The notes under the pieces were generated by a model. It had not been told where the DNA came from. It worked only from the letters and a program-made list of their open reading frames with translations, and searched no databases. Both the position numbers and the translations under genes were made by a program. DNA of 64,000 nucleotides from Bdellovibrionales bacterium (GTDB lineage Bacteria > Bdellovibrionota > Bdellovibrionia > Bdellovibrionales > Bdellovibrionaceae), in the NCBI GenBank assembly GCA_016713585.1, contig JADJOV010000023.1, forward strand, positions 372,001-436,000, in the 5' to 3' direction. Shown in pieces: positions 21,318-32,282 of this stretch (position 1 is its first letter; the number at the start of each line of letters is the position of its first letter).

Positions 21318-21784
21318 AAAACTCGCGGTCGTTGTAGCTGAACTGGATCTTGGAGCTACGATGAAGTATGAAATGCCAAATTATCTGAAATTTGATTTTG
21401 ATTCGACTTGAAAAAAATGGGGCTGACAATTCACAAACTCCGCCCCATCCAGCCCCAATCCCCAAAACCTTTGGCATCCCCAAAGATCAAAGTCCAAACC
21501 AGACCCTGAGAAATTGATGATTTCTCAGGACGATACATTTTCCTTTAGAAAAGAGAAAGCAATAAAGTCTCATTCTTATGCAAATGCCCATGAACTAGGC
21601 AGAATGAGTAGTGAAATCAGGAGTCTCATTCGGAATCGCTGGACCTCTCGCGATAGCCTTGAGTTCAAGCCCTCATCGTCCGACAATATTAATAGGGCTC
21701 AGAATTGGTTACACTCAGACTCTTGGCAATGTTCAGAAAGAAAGCTTCAAGCAGACTCGATGGTTCAAATCGAAGAGGGAGACT
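21318..21784 (+). other. Intergenic region upstream of the metalloprotease
   Basis: These 467 bp follow the dead transposase. Open frames exist (for example 21514-21795) but show no signal peptide or known motif. A C-rich patch lies at 21440-21470. I see no convincing promoter. Confidence 0.35.
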
Positions 21785-23256
21785 TTGAGATTTAGACAAT
21801 CCGTTTTTTTTTCGATTCTCCCGTGGCTCCTGCCTTTAGCTTATCTCACAAGCTGTTCTAAGGGCTTTCAAATTGCTGATTCTCTACTTGATCAAAGTTC
21901 CTTGGCTCCCGCTACTCCGAGACCAGGGACGCCGCAGACTTTGACCCCACCTGGTCCTGATGGCGAATCTCCTGAAACGAAGTGGATCTCTCTGAAAACT
22001 GTTGGCCACAATGATCCTAATTGCCTCGTGCTGGCAGAGTATGATGCCTGTATTTTCTATAAGAACCCCTTTGTCCAAAGCGTCGTGGCCTTGGGAACTG
22101 GCCTGGGCCAGGGCCTGCGCAAGGGACAAGACCTGTCCAAAATACAGACCTTTGGAGTTAAGCTCGCGGGACGAACCTCTCAAACACGTTTGGAGTCATC
22201 CTCGGTGATTGTGACCGCTGGAGATGTCATTCCTACCCAACAAAAACCTGTAGAGTTGCCAATGGTGCTCGGACTGCAGCCGAAAGTTTCTTACAAAACA
22301 GACGAGCAATCGGTGACAGCACTGACCCATTCTTATTTTTGGCTTCAAGAAATGGAGAACCAACTCAAGGCAAGAACTAATGTTTATTTTGCAGCCGGTA
22401 AAAATCGAAGTCTTTCTGCTCAAGGGAACTCCGACAACCCTTCCTTCTGAGCTGATCAATAATGCCTTTTGGTCAGATGGGAGACGCCCTCACAGGAACC
22501 CGAACCAACTGGATCAGTGTCGGTGTCGCAAACCTAAACTCGAATGACGGGTATTACGAAGAAGGCCTTGAGGCGGAGGTTCTCCTCCATGAAATGGGAC
22601 ACGCTAACTTCGCTTTTGCCAAGGGATACCCGACGAATTCCTATGATAATTTTGCGGACAACTATTCCTACCCTGTCTGTTTGGAGAAGGTCGGCGATGC
22701 TTGTAAAAAACCAGCTCTTCTCTGCGGCAGTCCGACCTCTCGAACAGTGCTTCCAACCCTGGGATGCCAGAGTGCGATCAATGAAGGACTCGCTGACTTT
22801 CACTACCTGATGATGTTTCCTGACTTTCCAGCTTTGTTAGAAACAAATTTTATGTCTTTGGTTGGGCTTCCCTCAAGAAACATGAAGACTGGGCTGCCGA
22901 AGCAAATCTATGACTTTATGCCTGAGAAAATTTGCGATGTGAAATCGACCCCAACGAGTTCAAATGGCCTAAGCCCTTGCACAAATACCCAGGGCCAAGC
23001 TGGCGTCTTTCGAGGATATTCGGAAATTCATCGTCTTGGAGCAGCCTATGCTTCGATTCTTTTTTCGATTTACTCAAACGCGGCAACTGACAAGCGAGCT
23101 TTTGAGAAAACGTTCCTTCTTCACCTTCAGCAAATTTCTGCTTCAACTCGATTTCCTGAAACCAGGGATATCCTTATGAGTATCGACGAAGCAAACTTCA
23201 ATTCGAAAAATGGAAAAATTATCAAAGCCGTATTCTCAGCCAAGGGAATCGATTGA
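21785..23256 (+). CDS. Gluzincin-type metalloprotease lipoprotein, frameshifted
   Basis: The reading begins at a TTG with AGAGGGA upstream and encodes a lipoprotein signal (lipobox YLTSC). A Pro-rich linker (residues 35-60) follows. The catalytic zinc motif is LLHEMGHANFAFA (near 22590) and a downstream INEGLADF (near 22780) supplies the third ligand pattern NExxxD, as in thermolysin-like gluzincins (M4/M36). The frame breaks between about 22370 and 22470; PVKIEVFLLKGTPTTLPSEL is readable in the middle frame. The next gene overlaps its stop and encodes a propeptide-like domain, which supports the M4/M36-like reading. Confidence 0.7.
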
Positions 23257-24071
23257 AATTTCTCCTCTTGTCACTTATTCCTGTTCTGATTTTTCTTCTG
23301 TGGAAAGAGTTTGACCACCGACAAACCCAACCGACTCAAACACCAAAACCTCTCAGTTTCGCACCTGATTCCAATCCCCCAGATTCATCTAAACTGGCCG
23401 CAACCACCACTTCAACCAACAAGAAATCCTATCGACCTTTGACCTCGCGATTACCGGCGAGTGCAGGTCCGCAAGAGAAACTGGCCCAGTGGCTAGGGCC
23501 TTACCAGAGCGCATCTGGTCTCAATATTCGCCTTGGATCTGAAAACCAAGTGACGCTCGTGTCAGGTCTTAAATATCCAGCACAGTGGAAAAACAGCGAA
23601 GACGGTCTGAACTTTGCCCAAACTTTTGCAAGTCAACTGGGCATTCCGAAAGAGCAGATCGCTCTTGCCCAAGGGGCTCCGCCGGAAACTGACGTGACGG
23701 AAGTCTTCAAGTTCGGTCAGGTCGCTGATGAGTATCCCGTCTTTAACAGTTTTCTTCAAATCACCCAAGCCCGGCCCAGTGGCGACGTTTACTTAGTGGT
23801 CAACGAATTGAAAAACCTAGGGACTCCCGATCTCAGCAATAACTACACTCCAGATCAAATTGAAAACATTCTCAAAGAAAAGTACGGCCAAGATATCAGA
23901 ATTTCACCCGAAAAGCATGAACACCAAATATTTTCTACCAGCCACGAAAAATCTGAACTCGCTCGAGCCTATACGCTAAATATGCTCCATCCGAAACGGG
24001 ATCGCCGCTATGTTTTGATCAGCACAAAGGACGGAAGAATACTCTTTGATCAAAGCCTCGTGACTCACTAG
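23253..24071 (+). CDS. Membrane-anchored FTP/PepSY propeptide-like protein
   Basis: The 272-residue product has an N-terminal hydrophobic segment (residues 3-16) and a Pro/Thr-rich linker to about residue 75. The remainder resembles the fungalysin/thermolysin propeptide fold: DEYPVFNSFLQITQARPSGDVYLVVNEL and the ending YVLISTKDGRILFDQSLV follow that domain's pattern. Such domains fold and inhibit M4/M36 proteases in cis. Here it is a separate protein: its TTG start overlaps the TGA of the metalloprotease (TTGA), so the two are likely made together. Confidence 0.6.
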   Translation: MKFLLLSLIPVLIFLLWKEFDHRQTQPTQTPKPLSFAPDSNPPDSSKLAATTTSTNKKSYRPLTSRLPASAGPQEKLAQWLGPYQSASGLNIRLGSENQVTLVSGLKYPAQWKNSEDGLNFAQTFASQLGIPKEQIALAQGAPPETDVTEVFKFGQVADEYPVFNSFLQITQARPSGDVYLVVNELKNLGTPDLSNNYTPDQIENILKEKYGQDIRISPEKHEHQIFSTSHEKSELARAYTLNMLHPKRDRRYVLISTKDGRILFDQSLVTH

Positions 24072-24110
24072 ATCCAAGGCCCTAACACAGAGATGGACTA
24101 TGAGTCTCAA

Positions 24111-25648
24111 TTATTTCGCCGTGGGGTAAGTCGCGGTACCACCGCCAGATGATGACGAACTCCCAGCCACTCTTTCAGAACTTCCGAACAAACTTTTGTA
24201 CGAAGGGAAGTGAGATCTTTGCAGAAAGGAATTGCCGGCCTATAGAATCACCCATTAAATGAGGGTCTATCGGAGCATTAAGATTGGCATCCGCCCCAAT
24301 ACTTGTTTTTAGATAGCCCTCGTTCTACATATTTACCTAGAAAATGAGCCACTGTCGTCATGCCAGAATCATAAATAAAACTGTGGGTTGGCAGACTTAA
24401 AACTCCACCCTGAAGCTTCTGATCGAACTTAATTAAATAGATTTCCAAGGGATTCGAGAATGAACCCCAGGGTTGAAGGTGCCCCCAAGGTCCACAAGCC
24501 TCCATCAACAGCCATTGAGTTTTTGTAAGGGTTTCCATCTAACGTTGTGGTGAAAGTCACCGGCCTTGACTGGCAGTCAATATCTGAAATATTGGGTAAG
24601 ATATTTTTGAGGATTTGATCCGATCGTTCTTGAAACTCATGTAGTGTCGATGCCAAATCTGGGTTTTTAACACAAAGGTCTGTTAACTCATGTTCTGTCT
24701 TGAGATTCAAATCAATGAGGCCTGCCTGAGTCATTTCAGGTTTGCAATTGGAATCTAGCCTAACCCAAGTTTGAAATTCCTCTAAGATCCTCAGCATTTC
24801 TTTTTACAGTAATGTGGAATGGGTTCAGGCTCCGGTCCAAGGCCTTGATAAGCGGCAAACCCTCCCCAATCAAGCCAGCCAACCCACCCGCCTTGAAGAG
24901 TCTTCTCGACCCTGTCTCATGCCATTAACCCTGAGATAATCTGCATAGGCTTCCTCTAATTCCTCTCTGAGCCTCTGACTTTTCGCTTTTCTATAACGAT
25001 TTCACCTTTCTCCTCAGAATTATTAGAAAGGTTTTTTAACCTTTCATTCGCTCCTGCATAAGCCCTTATAATCGCCTTCAAATCAGTTCGGTTGTGAAAC
25101 GATTGACCTCTCCAAACGATTCCCCAAGATTGGTCCAGGGCTGCTAATTTATTCGCCGTAACAGGCCCAGATCTCTTGAAGCCTCTTGAGCTTCGTAGTT
25201 GACTCTTGGTTCACTCGACTTTCCTGCAACTGAGGGGGCGCTCCTCTCAAGTTTCTTAAGTCTTCCGCTCCTTAAGCCTCACTTCCTCTCTTTTTGCGCT
25301 GGAATGCTTTTTGAGATTCTTATACTCAACCACAACCGCTTCCAAGGATTGTTGACTTTTCTTGTTTGGAGGGATGAGTGCTCCTGCAGCGATAAGAGTC
25401 CCTGCCATAATAGCTTCCGCCCCGCCCAAGGCCTGGAAACAGCCCTTCATACCCACTGAAGTCAAACACTCGTGGCGCTCTCTCAACTTTTCGACGTTCT
25501 CAAGGGTACACTGAGGATACTTTGGCTTCGCTACCGCGTTCTCAACGGCGGCCACGTTGGCTGACTTGATCGTTGTAATCACCAATATCGACACAAGTCC
25601 TAGCACCCACACCTTACGAGTTTTTACCGGCAATTCAGGCTGTCTCAT
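24111..25648 (-). CDS. Secreted or membrane-anchored protein of unknown function, heavily frameshifted
   Basis: Piecing together frames gives one protein of about 510 residues. It starts at 25648 after an AGGA site with a membrane segment (VWVLGLVSILVITTI) and a Cys-containing domain (YPQCTLENVEKLRERHECL, SVGMKGCFQALGG). Later pieces in other frames are readable in sequence: TANKLAALDQSWGIVWRG near 25110, ANERLKNLSNNSEE near 25030, VTFTTTLDGNPYKNSMAVDG near 24530 and LSLPTHSFIYDSG near 24370. The end is ERVAGSSSSSGGGTATYPT before TAA at 24113-24111. No known family is recognised. At least five shifts are needed. Confidence 0.55.
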
Positions 25649-25801
25649 TTCTTTTCCTAGCGTTCTTCCGATGTGTTATTCAGATTCGTTCTTCAGAATT
25701 TTTTAGGCCACGTGTTCTGTCGGGCCTCACTAGCTATCTTATCTTTGAGCGGCCCAAACTAAAAATAGATTAAGAAAAACAGGTGGGATCAGGACTAGAA
25801 G

Positions 25802-27026
25802 CTAGGTTTTCTTCTCAAGGACGACAAAATCCACAGCCTGCCCCCATGAAGAAATTCTGTCTTTGAAAGCAATAGGTAATTCTCGGGAATTCAATTCCTT
25901 CAAGAGATTTCTGAGGATACAAAAAACCAATGCGAGTCGCCTCGGTTGATTGAACAAGGTGTTGCAACCACTTCTGACGCTGCACTTGCCGCCAGGGGAT
26001 TCGTTGACCAAAGGGTGGGTTGGTAAAGACCCAAATTTTTTCTGCTTCATTTTGAGGACTATTCGCCCCGTGAGGATTCGCCACAGCTGCCTCGTTCAAT
26101 CGAATTTTTCCGTCACTCCAAAAATCGCGTACAGTCAGTCCCAGAGATAATTCTGGAACCCAGGTTTGAATTGCCTTGAGATTTTTTTGAGTGGTTTTAA
26201 TCATCTCGGCATCAGAATCGGCGCCAAAAAAACGCCCGACAAATCCAGCCCTTCGAACTTTCGAATTCTTTAAAAACTGAGGCAATTTCAAAAACCCCGG
26301 TGTGGCTTTCCACCTCAAAAAGGAAAACTCTCGCTGCTGCTGAGGCTGGTTCTGAAGGGCTGCCTCAAAGAGGCAAGTCCCAGAACCCACAAAAGGATCG
26401 TAAAGAGTTACGTTTTGCATTTCGGCCACCGGAACATCCCTGGTCAACAAACGCCAACCGGTCGCCGCGAGGTTTTCTCGCAACGGAGCCTCGCCCTTAT
26501 TGACTGCCCAATTCCGCTTATACAAGGGCTCCCCAGACCCATCCAAACTCAGCGTCCATTGGTTTTCAGAGGCTCTCAAATAGACTTTCTGGGCGGCACT
26601 CTCACAAACTTTGAATTGCGAAGAAAAAACAGCGGTCGCGACCTCAAGAATTCTCTTCTCTTGGCCCAATTTTGATCTTTGTGATTCAATTTTGAACTCA
26701 ACTTCTGTTCCTTTTTCCAACCAATCCTGCAAATTTGAATTTTGGAGCGCATTTTCGAGCTGAAAAAACTCATCTGCAAAAAAGGAGGCCACTCGCACAA
26801 GAATTCGCACCGGGAGTTTGAGCCAAAAGTGATTCTGCAGGCCCAGCCCAAGCTCAGCTTCGAAAGAAATCCCTCCAAACACCGTTTGAACCTGAGGTAA
26901 GGGCTCAACATTCGGCCGTAAATCTGAACCTAACAGAAAAGGCCAGTTTTCTTCCAACTCTTGCACTGCGAGAGCCTCAGTTCCTGGTGCCACGACGAAA
27001 AAGAATTCAAACTTTTTGAGACTCAT
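25802..27026 (-). CDS. THUMP-domain RNA methyltransferase (RlmL/Trm11-like)
   Basis: The N-terminal region (residues 1-165) has a ferredoxin-like plus THUMP arrangement; the C-terminal part is a Rossmann methyltransferase with YDPFVGSGTCLFEAAL (SAM loop, near residue 210) and the catalytic NPPFGQRI (near 337). Such enzymes make m2G in rRNA or tRNA. The frame from 27026 closes at 25815, but the last 40 residues look more natural in another frame (NLLKELNSRELPIAFKDRIS to FVVLEKKT, stop at 25802), so a shift near 25910 is likely. The start lies 20 nt inside the upstream MFS gene. Confidence 0.8.
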
Positions 27027-28141
27027 GAGTTCTCCAGAGAAAAATAAGACCTAATAACAGAGAAATTGGACCCACCCAAAGCGCTCTTCGCAAGGAAAAA
27101 TAGTCCGACAGACATCCAACCCCTAAATGCATCACAACAACTAAAATAGATTGCATCGCCATGGCCGTTGAAATCGCCTGACTCGAGTCTTCCTGAAAAA
27201 TCTCCGAAAGGTAGGCCATGGCTAAACCGTAAAATGGAGCCATCGTCAAACCCGTTGCAACTAAAAACCACGGCCAGCCAGAAAGTCCCGCGATAAGAAA
27301 ACAACAAGACAAAAATAACGAGATTCCCAACGAGATGACCAAAGACACTGGCGGCCGAATCACGGTGAACAAGCCTCTACCAACAAACATCAGAATGAAG
27401 AAAACAACAACTTTCAAACTGGCTTGCTCAAGTGACTCCCCCATTTCTCGACGAAAAAAAAGCCCGAGACGTGAAGATACCATAATTTCTGCGACCACAT
27501 AGAAGGCAAAACACGCCCCTGCCATCACTTGCAAAAGTCGTCGCCTCGGGCGATGGGGCCCCTGAGTGTGGGGAAACCCATGGAGTCTGCCCAAGGGCAA
27601 GAAGAAACTCACCCCCAAAGCTAACAATGGAAAGCTCCCTGCTGCCAAAAAAGACACCCTCCAATTCATTCCATAGCTTGCAAGAATTGCAACCAAGGAT
27701 GGCGCAAGCAAGCTGGAAAGTGCGTACATTGCGTTGCAACCCAGAGAGCCATTGCTGCCGACGGATCGGGCTTGTTCCCAACACCACCAGGGCATTTTGA
27801 CAGTACCCAAGACTCCCCAGGCTCATGCCAAACAAAGCCGCAGCGACAAGCATTTGAAAGAGCGACTGAGCCGAAGAAAACACACCCAGGGCCAAGCCTA
27901 AAATACCTAAAGAAATTTGCAAAAGTAGCTTATGGCCAAGTTTTCTACCCAATCTTGCTGACAAAAAACTACTCGAAAAGCCAAAAAGCGAACTCAAAGC
28001 AAAAATCCAGCTCCCAACGGTATCACTCAATCCAAATTCGCTCAGGATTTCAGAAAACAGAGGACCCCGAATATTATCGCCAAGCCCAAAGGCAAAAAGA
28101 CTGACATAAGCTAAAACAACAGCATTAATAATCACATCCAT
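27007..28141 (-). CDS. Major facilitator superfamily transporter, frameshifted
   Basis: The product, about 378 residues, has roughly 11-12 membrane segments in two halves. The conserved loop between segments 2 and 3 is SARLGRKLGHK (residues 61-71). Segment 4 continues in another frame as SVGSNGSLGCNAMYALSS, so a shift lies near 27765. The C-terminal half is open to the stop at 27007. The substrate is not evident. It overlaps the downstream methyltransferase start. Confidence 0.82.
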
Positions 28142-28297
28142 GACATTGCCTCAGTTGGACTTGGTTTTCAAATGATCTTTATGAGGTCTACGACGAGCTC
28201 TAAAACGTCACCCTGTTAGAATCATTACAGGCGAAAAAATAACCGGTTTGGAATATTCTACAAGAATAGAAACCCAGTAACAACAGAAGGACAGGGA

Positions 28298-29725
28298 ATG
28301 AAAACAATCAGAAAGAACCTGCTCACCTCTCTCACAACAGGTGCCGCGACGGCCGTGTCGACTTTCGCCATTGCAATGTTCGCATCCCCTCTTCAAGCGA
28401 AAATCCTTAACACCGAAACCCCAGAGGCCATTTCCGGACCAATCCGAATTGAGATAACCATCGAGGACAATCTAGCCATCGAAGCCATCAAGACCTCTGA
28501 AAAAGCTGAAGTTCCTCAGGCTACGATGGTCGTCATTCAGCCAGGACAAGAAAATCAGAACATTAAGATCAAAATGAGCACCCGTGGCCTCACCAGTTTG
28601 GCGAAATTTTCCCGAAAAAACTTTAACATTAAATCTAAAGATGATCAAAAAATCCAAATTGGACAAATCAAAGGGAAAGCCCTCGTTCTGTCGGCCTCTC
28701 CTGAAGACATATTGGGCACCAAGAATAAGTTCGCCTATAAAATGCTTATGTTTGCGGGAATTCGAAGCTTCAATCCCCAATATGCGGAAGTCGTGATTAA
28801 CGGCCTCTCGCGGGGCCTGTACTTTGTGACAAAAAGTGCTGATGATGAAATTCTCAAGGCCACCGACAATGAAGCTGAGTGCGTGGTTCGTCGACGATAC
28901 GCCGACAAAATTGAAGAAAAGGGACACGATAAGGACCTCGATAAAGACATTTGTGACAAGTATGTTTCTGCTTTGACCAAGCTCCACAAAAAAGCAGAAA
29001 AATTAAAAGGCCAAGAGTTGTTAGACACTTTATCTAAGACTCTCAATCTTGAGGCTTATATGAAATGGATTGCTCTGAATTACCTTCTTAAAAATGGAGA
29101 CTATTCTGATGAAGTTTTCTTTTTCGGAAAAATTCTGGGGAAAGGCACTCCAAACGAGAGACTTTACTTTGATATTCTCCCTTGGGACAATGACGATATA
29201 GATTCTGCCAGCGCACACTTTGCAGGAATCTTCGGCTCCCCCAATCATGGACGTGATGAAGTTTCTCGAAAAACCCTCATCCGAAGCTTTGAAAGTTCTC
29301 TTGATAAAGCGATAGCCAAGGATCCTGTCATGCTCAGAATGTTTTTTGACGTGGCTTCAAGATTGATGAACGACTTGGCGGCCAAGAGCGCGATTCAACA
29401 TTCTGTGAGATCTCTCATTGCGGAATTGACCCCTTATCTCGAAAATCAGGATATCATGAATGCTGGAGTCGAGGACTCAGTCAGGCGCCCACATAACCGC
29501 AATGAAATTCTTCAAACTTTGAATCTCAGAATAATCGATACCCAATTGCAAATGGCCAAAATGAATCAACAGCTGGCCGAAAATGCAGGGGTTGACATAG
29601 AGGAGTTGACTCTTAACGAATCTTCGATACGGTCATTTTTTGATAAGGCCTTTATGAGTTTGGTTCAATGGGCAACAGAAGTTAAGCGCCGCCCTGTGCA
29701 AACTCCAAATCCCTTGTACCAGTAA
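28298..29725 (+). CDS. CotH-like protein, secreted
   Basis: The 475-residue product has a signal peptide (about residues 1-34, ending PLQAK). The CotH pattern is visible: STRGLTSLAKFSRKNFNIK (basic R..K region), INGLSRGLYFVTKSADDEIL, and LPWDNDDIDS (near 29190), which is the metal-binding Asp motif of CotH kinases. CotH in Bacillus phosphorylates spore-coat proteins; bacterial exported relatives are mostly uncharacterised. Its neighbours do not suggest a substrate. The frame is intact. Confidence 0.75.
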   Translation: MKTIRKNLLTSLTTGAATAVSTFAIAMFASPLQAKILNTETPEAISGPIRIEITIEDNLAIEAIKTSEKAEVPQATMVVIQPGQENQNIKIKMSTRGLTSLAKFSRKNFNIKSKDDQKIQIGQIKGKALVLSASPEDILGTKNKFAYKMLMFAGIRSFNPQYAEVVINGLSRGLYFVTKSADDEILKATDNEAECVVRRRYADKIEEKGHDKDLDKDICDKYVSALTKLHKKAEKLKGQELLDTLSKTLNLEAYMKWIALNYLLKNGDYSDEVFFFGKILGKGTPNERLYFDILPWDNDDIDSASAHFAGIFGSPNHGRDEVSRKTLIRSFESSLDKAIAKDPVMLRMFFDVASRLMNDLAAKSAIQHSVRSLIAELTPYLENQDIMNAGVEDSVRRPHNRNEILQTLNLRIIDTQLQMAKMNQQLAENAGVDIEELTLNESSIRSFFDKAFMSLVQWATEVKRRPVQTPNPLYQ

Positions 29726-29738
29726 AAAAGTCAGACCC

Positions 29739-31211
29739 TCAGTCGAATGGTCCTGCGGACGGGGAGCCTTGCTTCAGGGCTTGAAAGGGAAAGATGGTCC
29801 AAAGCCTAGCCTCTTCGATATGATGACTTCGGATGACCTCTTGATACTCAAGGTCGGCAAGGGTTCGTGCCACTCTCAAAGTTGAAATGCGACGCCGAGG
29901 ACTGACTTCTTCTAAACCGTGCAATTTAATAAGATTTGATGAAACCTCTAGATGGTTCTCAGCTCGGCGGCTATTGAGATCCACCCGATATTGCCCTTTC
30001 TGAAATTCAAAGATGCCTTCTAACTTCGCCAAGATTTCTTGGCTGCGCATTGAATCCGAACATGATGACATATTCTTAGCTTTTTTCACAAAATAGAGAA
30101 TTTGAAACCGATCTAAGAAAGGCCCTGTGACACGACGAAAAGTCGAAAGACACTTAGCTTTTGAATAGTGGCAATTCCGCTTTTTTCCTGGGACCCAGTC
30201 CCCACAGGGACAAAGATTTGTCGTCGCAACCAATTGAAACTGAGCTGGAAAAGTTTCTCGAATATTTCGTTTTCTCAAGCGTATCAAGCCTTCTTCGATT
30301 GGTTCGCGAAGAGCTTCCAAAGTTGCCGGATCAAACTCCAGCAACTCATCCAGTATCAAAATCCCGCCATGGGCCCGAGTGATTTCGCCCGCAACAAGGG
30401 GCACTCCCCCGCCGAGAAGCCCTTGAGTGCTAATCGTATGATGAGGCACAGCGATGGGGCGCCAAGACGGCAGGTCAAAATAGGTCTTGTACTCGCCTGC
30501 CCACTTTGATTCAGGTGGTGGCAACAGTGAATTCAAAGTCTTTGCGAGAGTTGTTTTCCCAATACCAGAGGCCCCGGCGAGCAAGCTATGGTGGCCACCG
30601 ACTGCCATAATCTGAAGCCAACGTGCCTGCTCCTCAGACCACTCAAAAGCGGAATACTCACGCGGGCGTTGCCACTTGTGATTCTCGACCTGCGCGGGGA
30701 CATACTGAGGAGCTTTGAGACCCCGCAAGTTTGACACAACGAACTTAGTTTGGGTCCCTGCGGTCTTCCCTTCCTCGGAATTAAAGCTCCCTGTCAAACA
30801 GACTTCCCCGGCAGCAGGCTGAAACAACTTCAAGTCCTCGGGCTCTGTGACCTCACCACCTAAACTCAATTCGCCATAGACCAAAGATACCATTTTTGGC
30901 CAAGCAATCTGTCCTGTTTTTGCGAGAAGGCCTGCCGCCACCGCTAACTCAAGGCCCCTGGAATTCTTCTTGAAATGAGCAGGACGAAGGTTCACCAAGA
31001 TCTGATGACTGCGAGGATATTTGAAACCCTGCTTTCGAATAGCACAACGAATTCGATAGATACTTTCCTTGATGCCCTGATCAGCCAGACCTAAGAAATG
31101 CATCTGAGGCAAGCCTGGGGTGAGTTCAATTTCAACTTCTACGCTCTGAAGTTTTCCACAATTGTTGACAAGACTACGGATAATCATAGACGAAAGTTCT
31201 GCAAAATCCAT
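29739..31211 (-). CDS. comM: ComM/YifB-family Mg-chelatase-like AAA+ ATPase
   Basis: The 490-residue protein has the N-terminal ChlI/Lon-like domain (PGLPQMHFLGLADQGIKES), then the AAA+ core with Walker A GASGIGKTT (near residue 217), Walker B GGILILDELLEFD (near 287) and the TNLCPCGDW zinc/finger block. ComM is a hexameric helicase that promotes branch migration during natural transformation and recombination. The C-terminus has the usual lid domain. It converges on the CotH-like gene, 14 bp away. Presence of comM alone does not prove competence. Confidence 0.88.
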   Translation of the reverse strand: MDFAELSSMIIRSLVNNCGKLQSVEVEIELTPGLPQMHFLGLADQGIKESIYRIRCAIRKQGFKYPRSHQILVNLRPAHFKKNSRGLELAVAAGLLAKTGQIAWPKMVSLVYGELSLGGEVTEPEDLKLFQPAAGEVCLTGSFNSEEGKTAGTQTKFVVSNLRGLKAPQYVPAQVENHKWQRPREYSAFEWSEEQARWLQIMAVGGHHSLLAGASGIGKTTLAKTLNSLLPPPESKWAGEYKTYFDLPSWRPIAVPHHTISTQGLLGGGVPLVAGEITRAHGGILILDELLEFDPATLEALREPIEEGLIRLRKRNIRETFPAQFQLVATTNLCPCGDWVPGKKRNCHYSKAKCLSTFRRVTGPFLDRFQILYFVKKAKNMSSCSDSMRSQEILAKLEGIFEFQKGQYRVDLNSRRAENHLEVSSNLIKLHGLEEVSPRRRISTLRVARTLADLEYQEVIRSHHIEEARLWTIFPFQALKQGSPSAGPFD

Positions 31212-31361
31212 TCACCCAGTCGATCTGCATGAAATGAGGTTCCCCACTCGTTTGGCAATCTAGAACTCGGACCTCAAGAGATCGCTCAGAGTGTCCGATT
31301 GAGATTCAGAGACTGGCATTTATTAGCAAAAAAATCTGATCAAAGAAACTTGAGGTCGCTC

Positions 31362-32282
31362 GTGAAAAAGATAGTCAAAAAGCTCAGATCGTATCGACGA
31401 GGCGGACTTCAGCGGATGGGATTTTGGCTGGGATTGATGCTCGCCCAAGGCGCCCCCCTTGGTCTCTTCGTTCACCTTTATTTTTTTGGTCCTCGAAAAA
31501 CAGATGATTTTCTAAGTCACATGACAGACTCTTGGACTGCCCATTTGCCTATCTATCTTTATGTCTGGATAGGCACGAGTCTTTATTTTTCGCTGTTCGG
31601 CTGGGCCGCGGGCAAACTCGTGGGAAATTGGTTCAAAGACTTGCAGCGGTCAGAAAGCTCTCTGTCCTTGTTCTCCAAGTTTGATCAGTTGAATCGCAAA
31701 ATGGCCACAAACATTCAAACCCAGGTTAGAAATCCTGTCGCCTCCCTCCTTGAATTCAAAGAGGGCTTAGAGCTTGGCTTTTTTGGTGCTTTCACGCCTG
31801 AGCAGCAGGAAACAATCAAGAGCTTTCTGCAGGACATAGTTGACCTACATAACAATGTTGAAACCCCAGTTGATGGCTCAGAAGACCATTCCTCAAGTTT
31901 GGACTTTCTCAAACCTCTGGCCAAAACCTTCCATGCGAAAGTCAATTTTGAGAGTCTGGGCATCACGGTCAGATTTGAACAAAATTTATTGGAAGCGGCT
32001 TTCGCAGAGCTCCTCACCGAAATTTCAGGTGTCAGGCGGCAAAAACTGCTCATAAGGATAAGTCAAACCTCCGCTCAAACTCCTGGTGGGTCAAACTATG
32101 CAATGTCAGACTATGCGACAATAGAGTTTGATTGCCTGAAGAAGAAAAACTATGGCCCAAGTTGGATGATTGCGGGCTTTATTCTTGAGTGGCATGGTGC
32201 AGTTCTCTCTGAAACTGAAAGAGGTTACCGATTGCTGATTCCTCTTTCAAAGCATGTGAGCAAAAAAGGACTTGCGGCATGA
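31362..32282 (+). CDS. Membrane pseudo-histidine kinase
   Basis: Two membrane segments (around residues 20-40 and 65-90) precede a HisKA-like helical pair. The segment at the phosphorylation site reads IQTQVRNPVASLLEFKEGL, where the catalytic His of the H-box is Gln, so this cannot be a normal kinase. The C-terminal 100 residues follow a reduced HATPase_c pattern (FAELLTEISG to YRLLIPLS) without clear N, G1 or G2 boxes. The GTG at 31362 has GAGG 6 nt upstream; a TTG at 31299 lacks a site. The stop overlaps the next gene (ATGA), which is a degenerate receiver. The family fit is inferred from pattern only. Confidence 0.6.
   Translation: MKKIVKKLRSYRRGGLQRMGFWLGLMLAQGAPLGLFVHLYFFGPRKTDDFLSHMTDSWTAHLPIYLYVWIGTSLYFSLFGWAAGKLVGNWFKDLQRSESSLSLFSKFDQLNRKMATNIQTQVRNPVASLLEFKEGLELGFFGAFTPEQQETIKSFLQDIVDLHNNVETPVDGSEDHSSSLDFLKPLAKTFHAKVNFESLGITVRFEQNLLEAAFAELLTEISGVRRQKLLIRISQTSAQTPGGSNYAMSDYATIEFDCLKKKNYGPSWMIAGFILEWHGAVLSETERGYRLLIPLSKHVSKKGLAA

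Noticed and set aside
21514..21795. 93-codon open frame before the metalloprotease
   Set aside because: No motif, signal peptide or good start; it overlaps the TTG-started lipoprotein signal in another frame.
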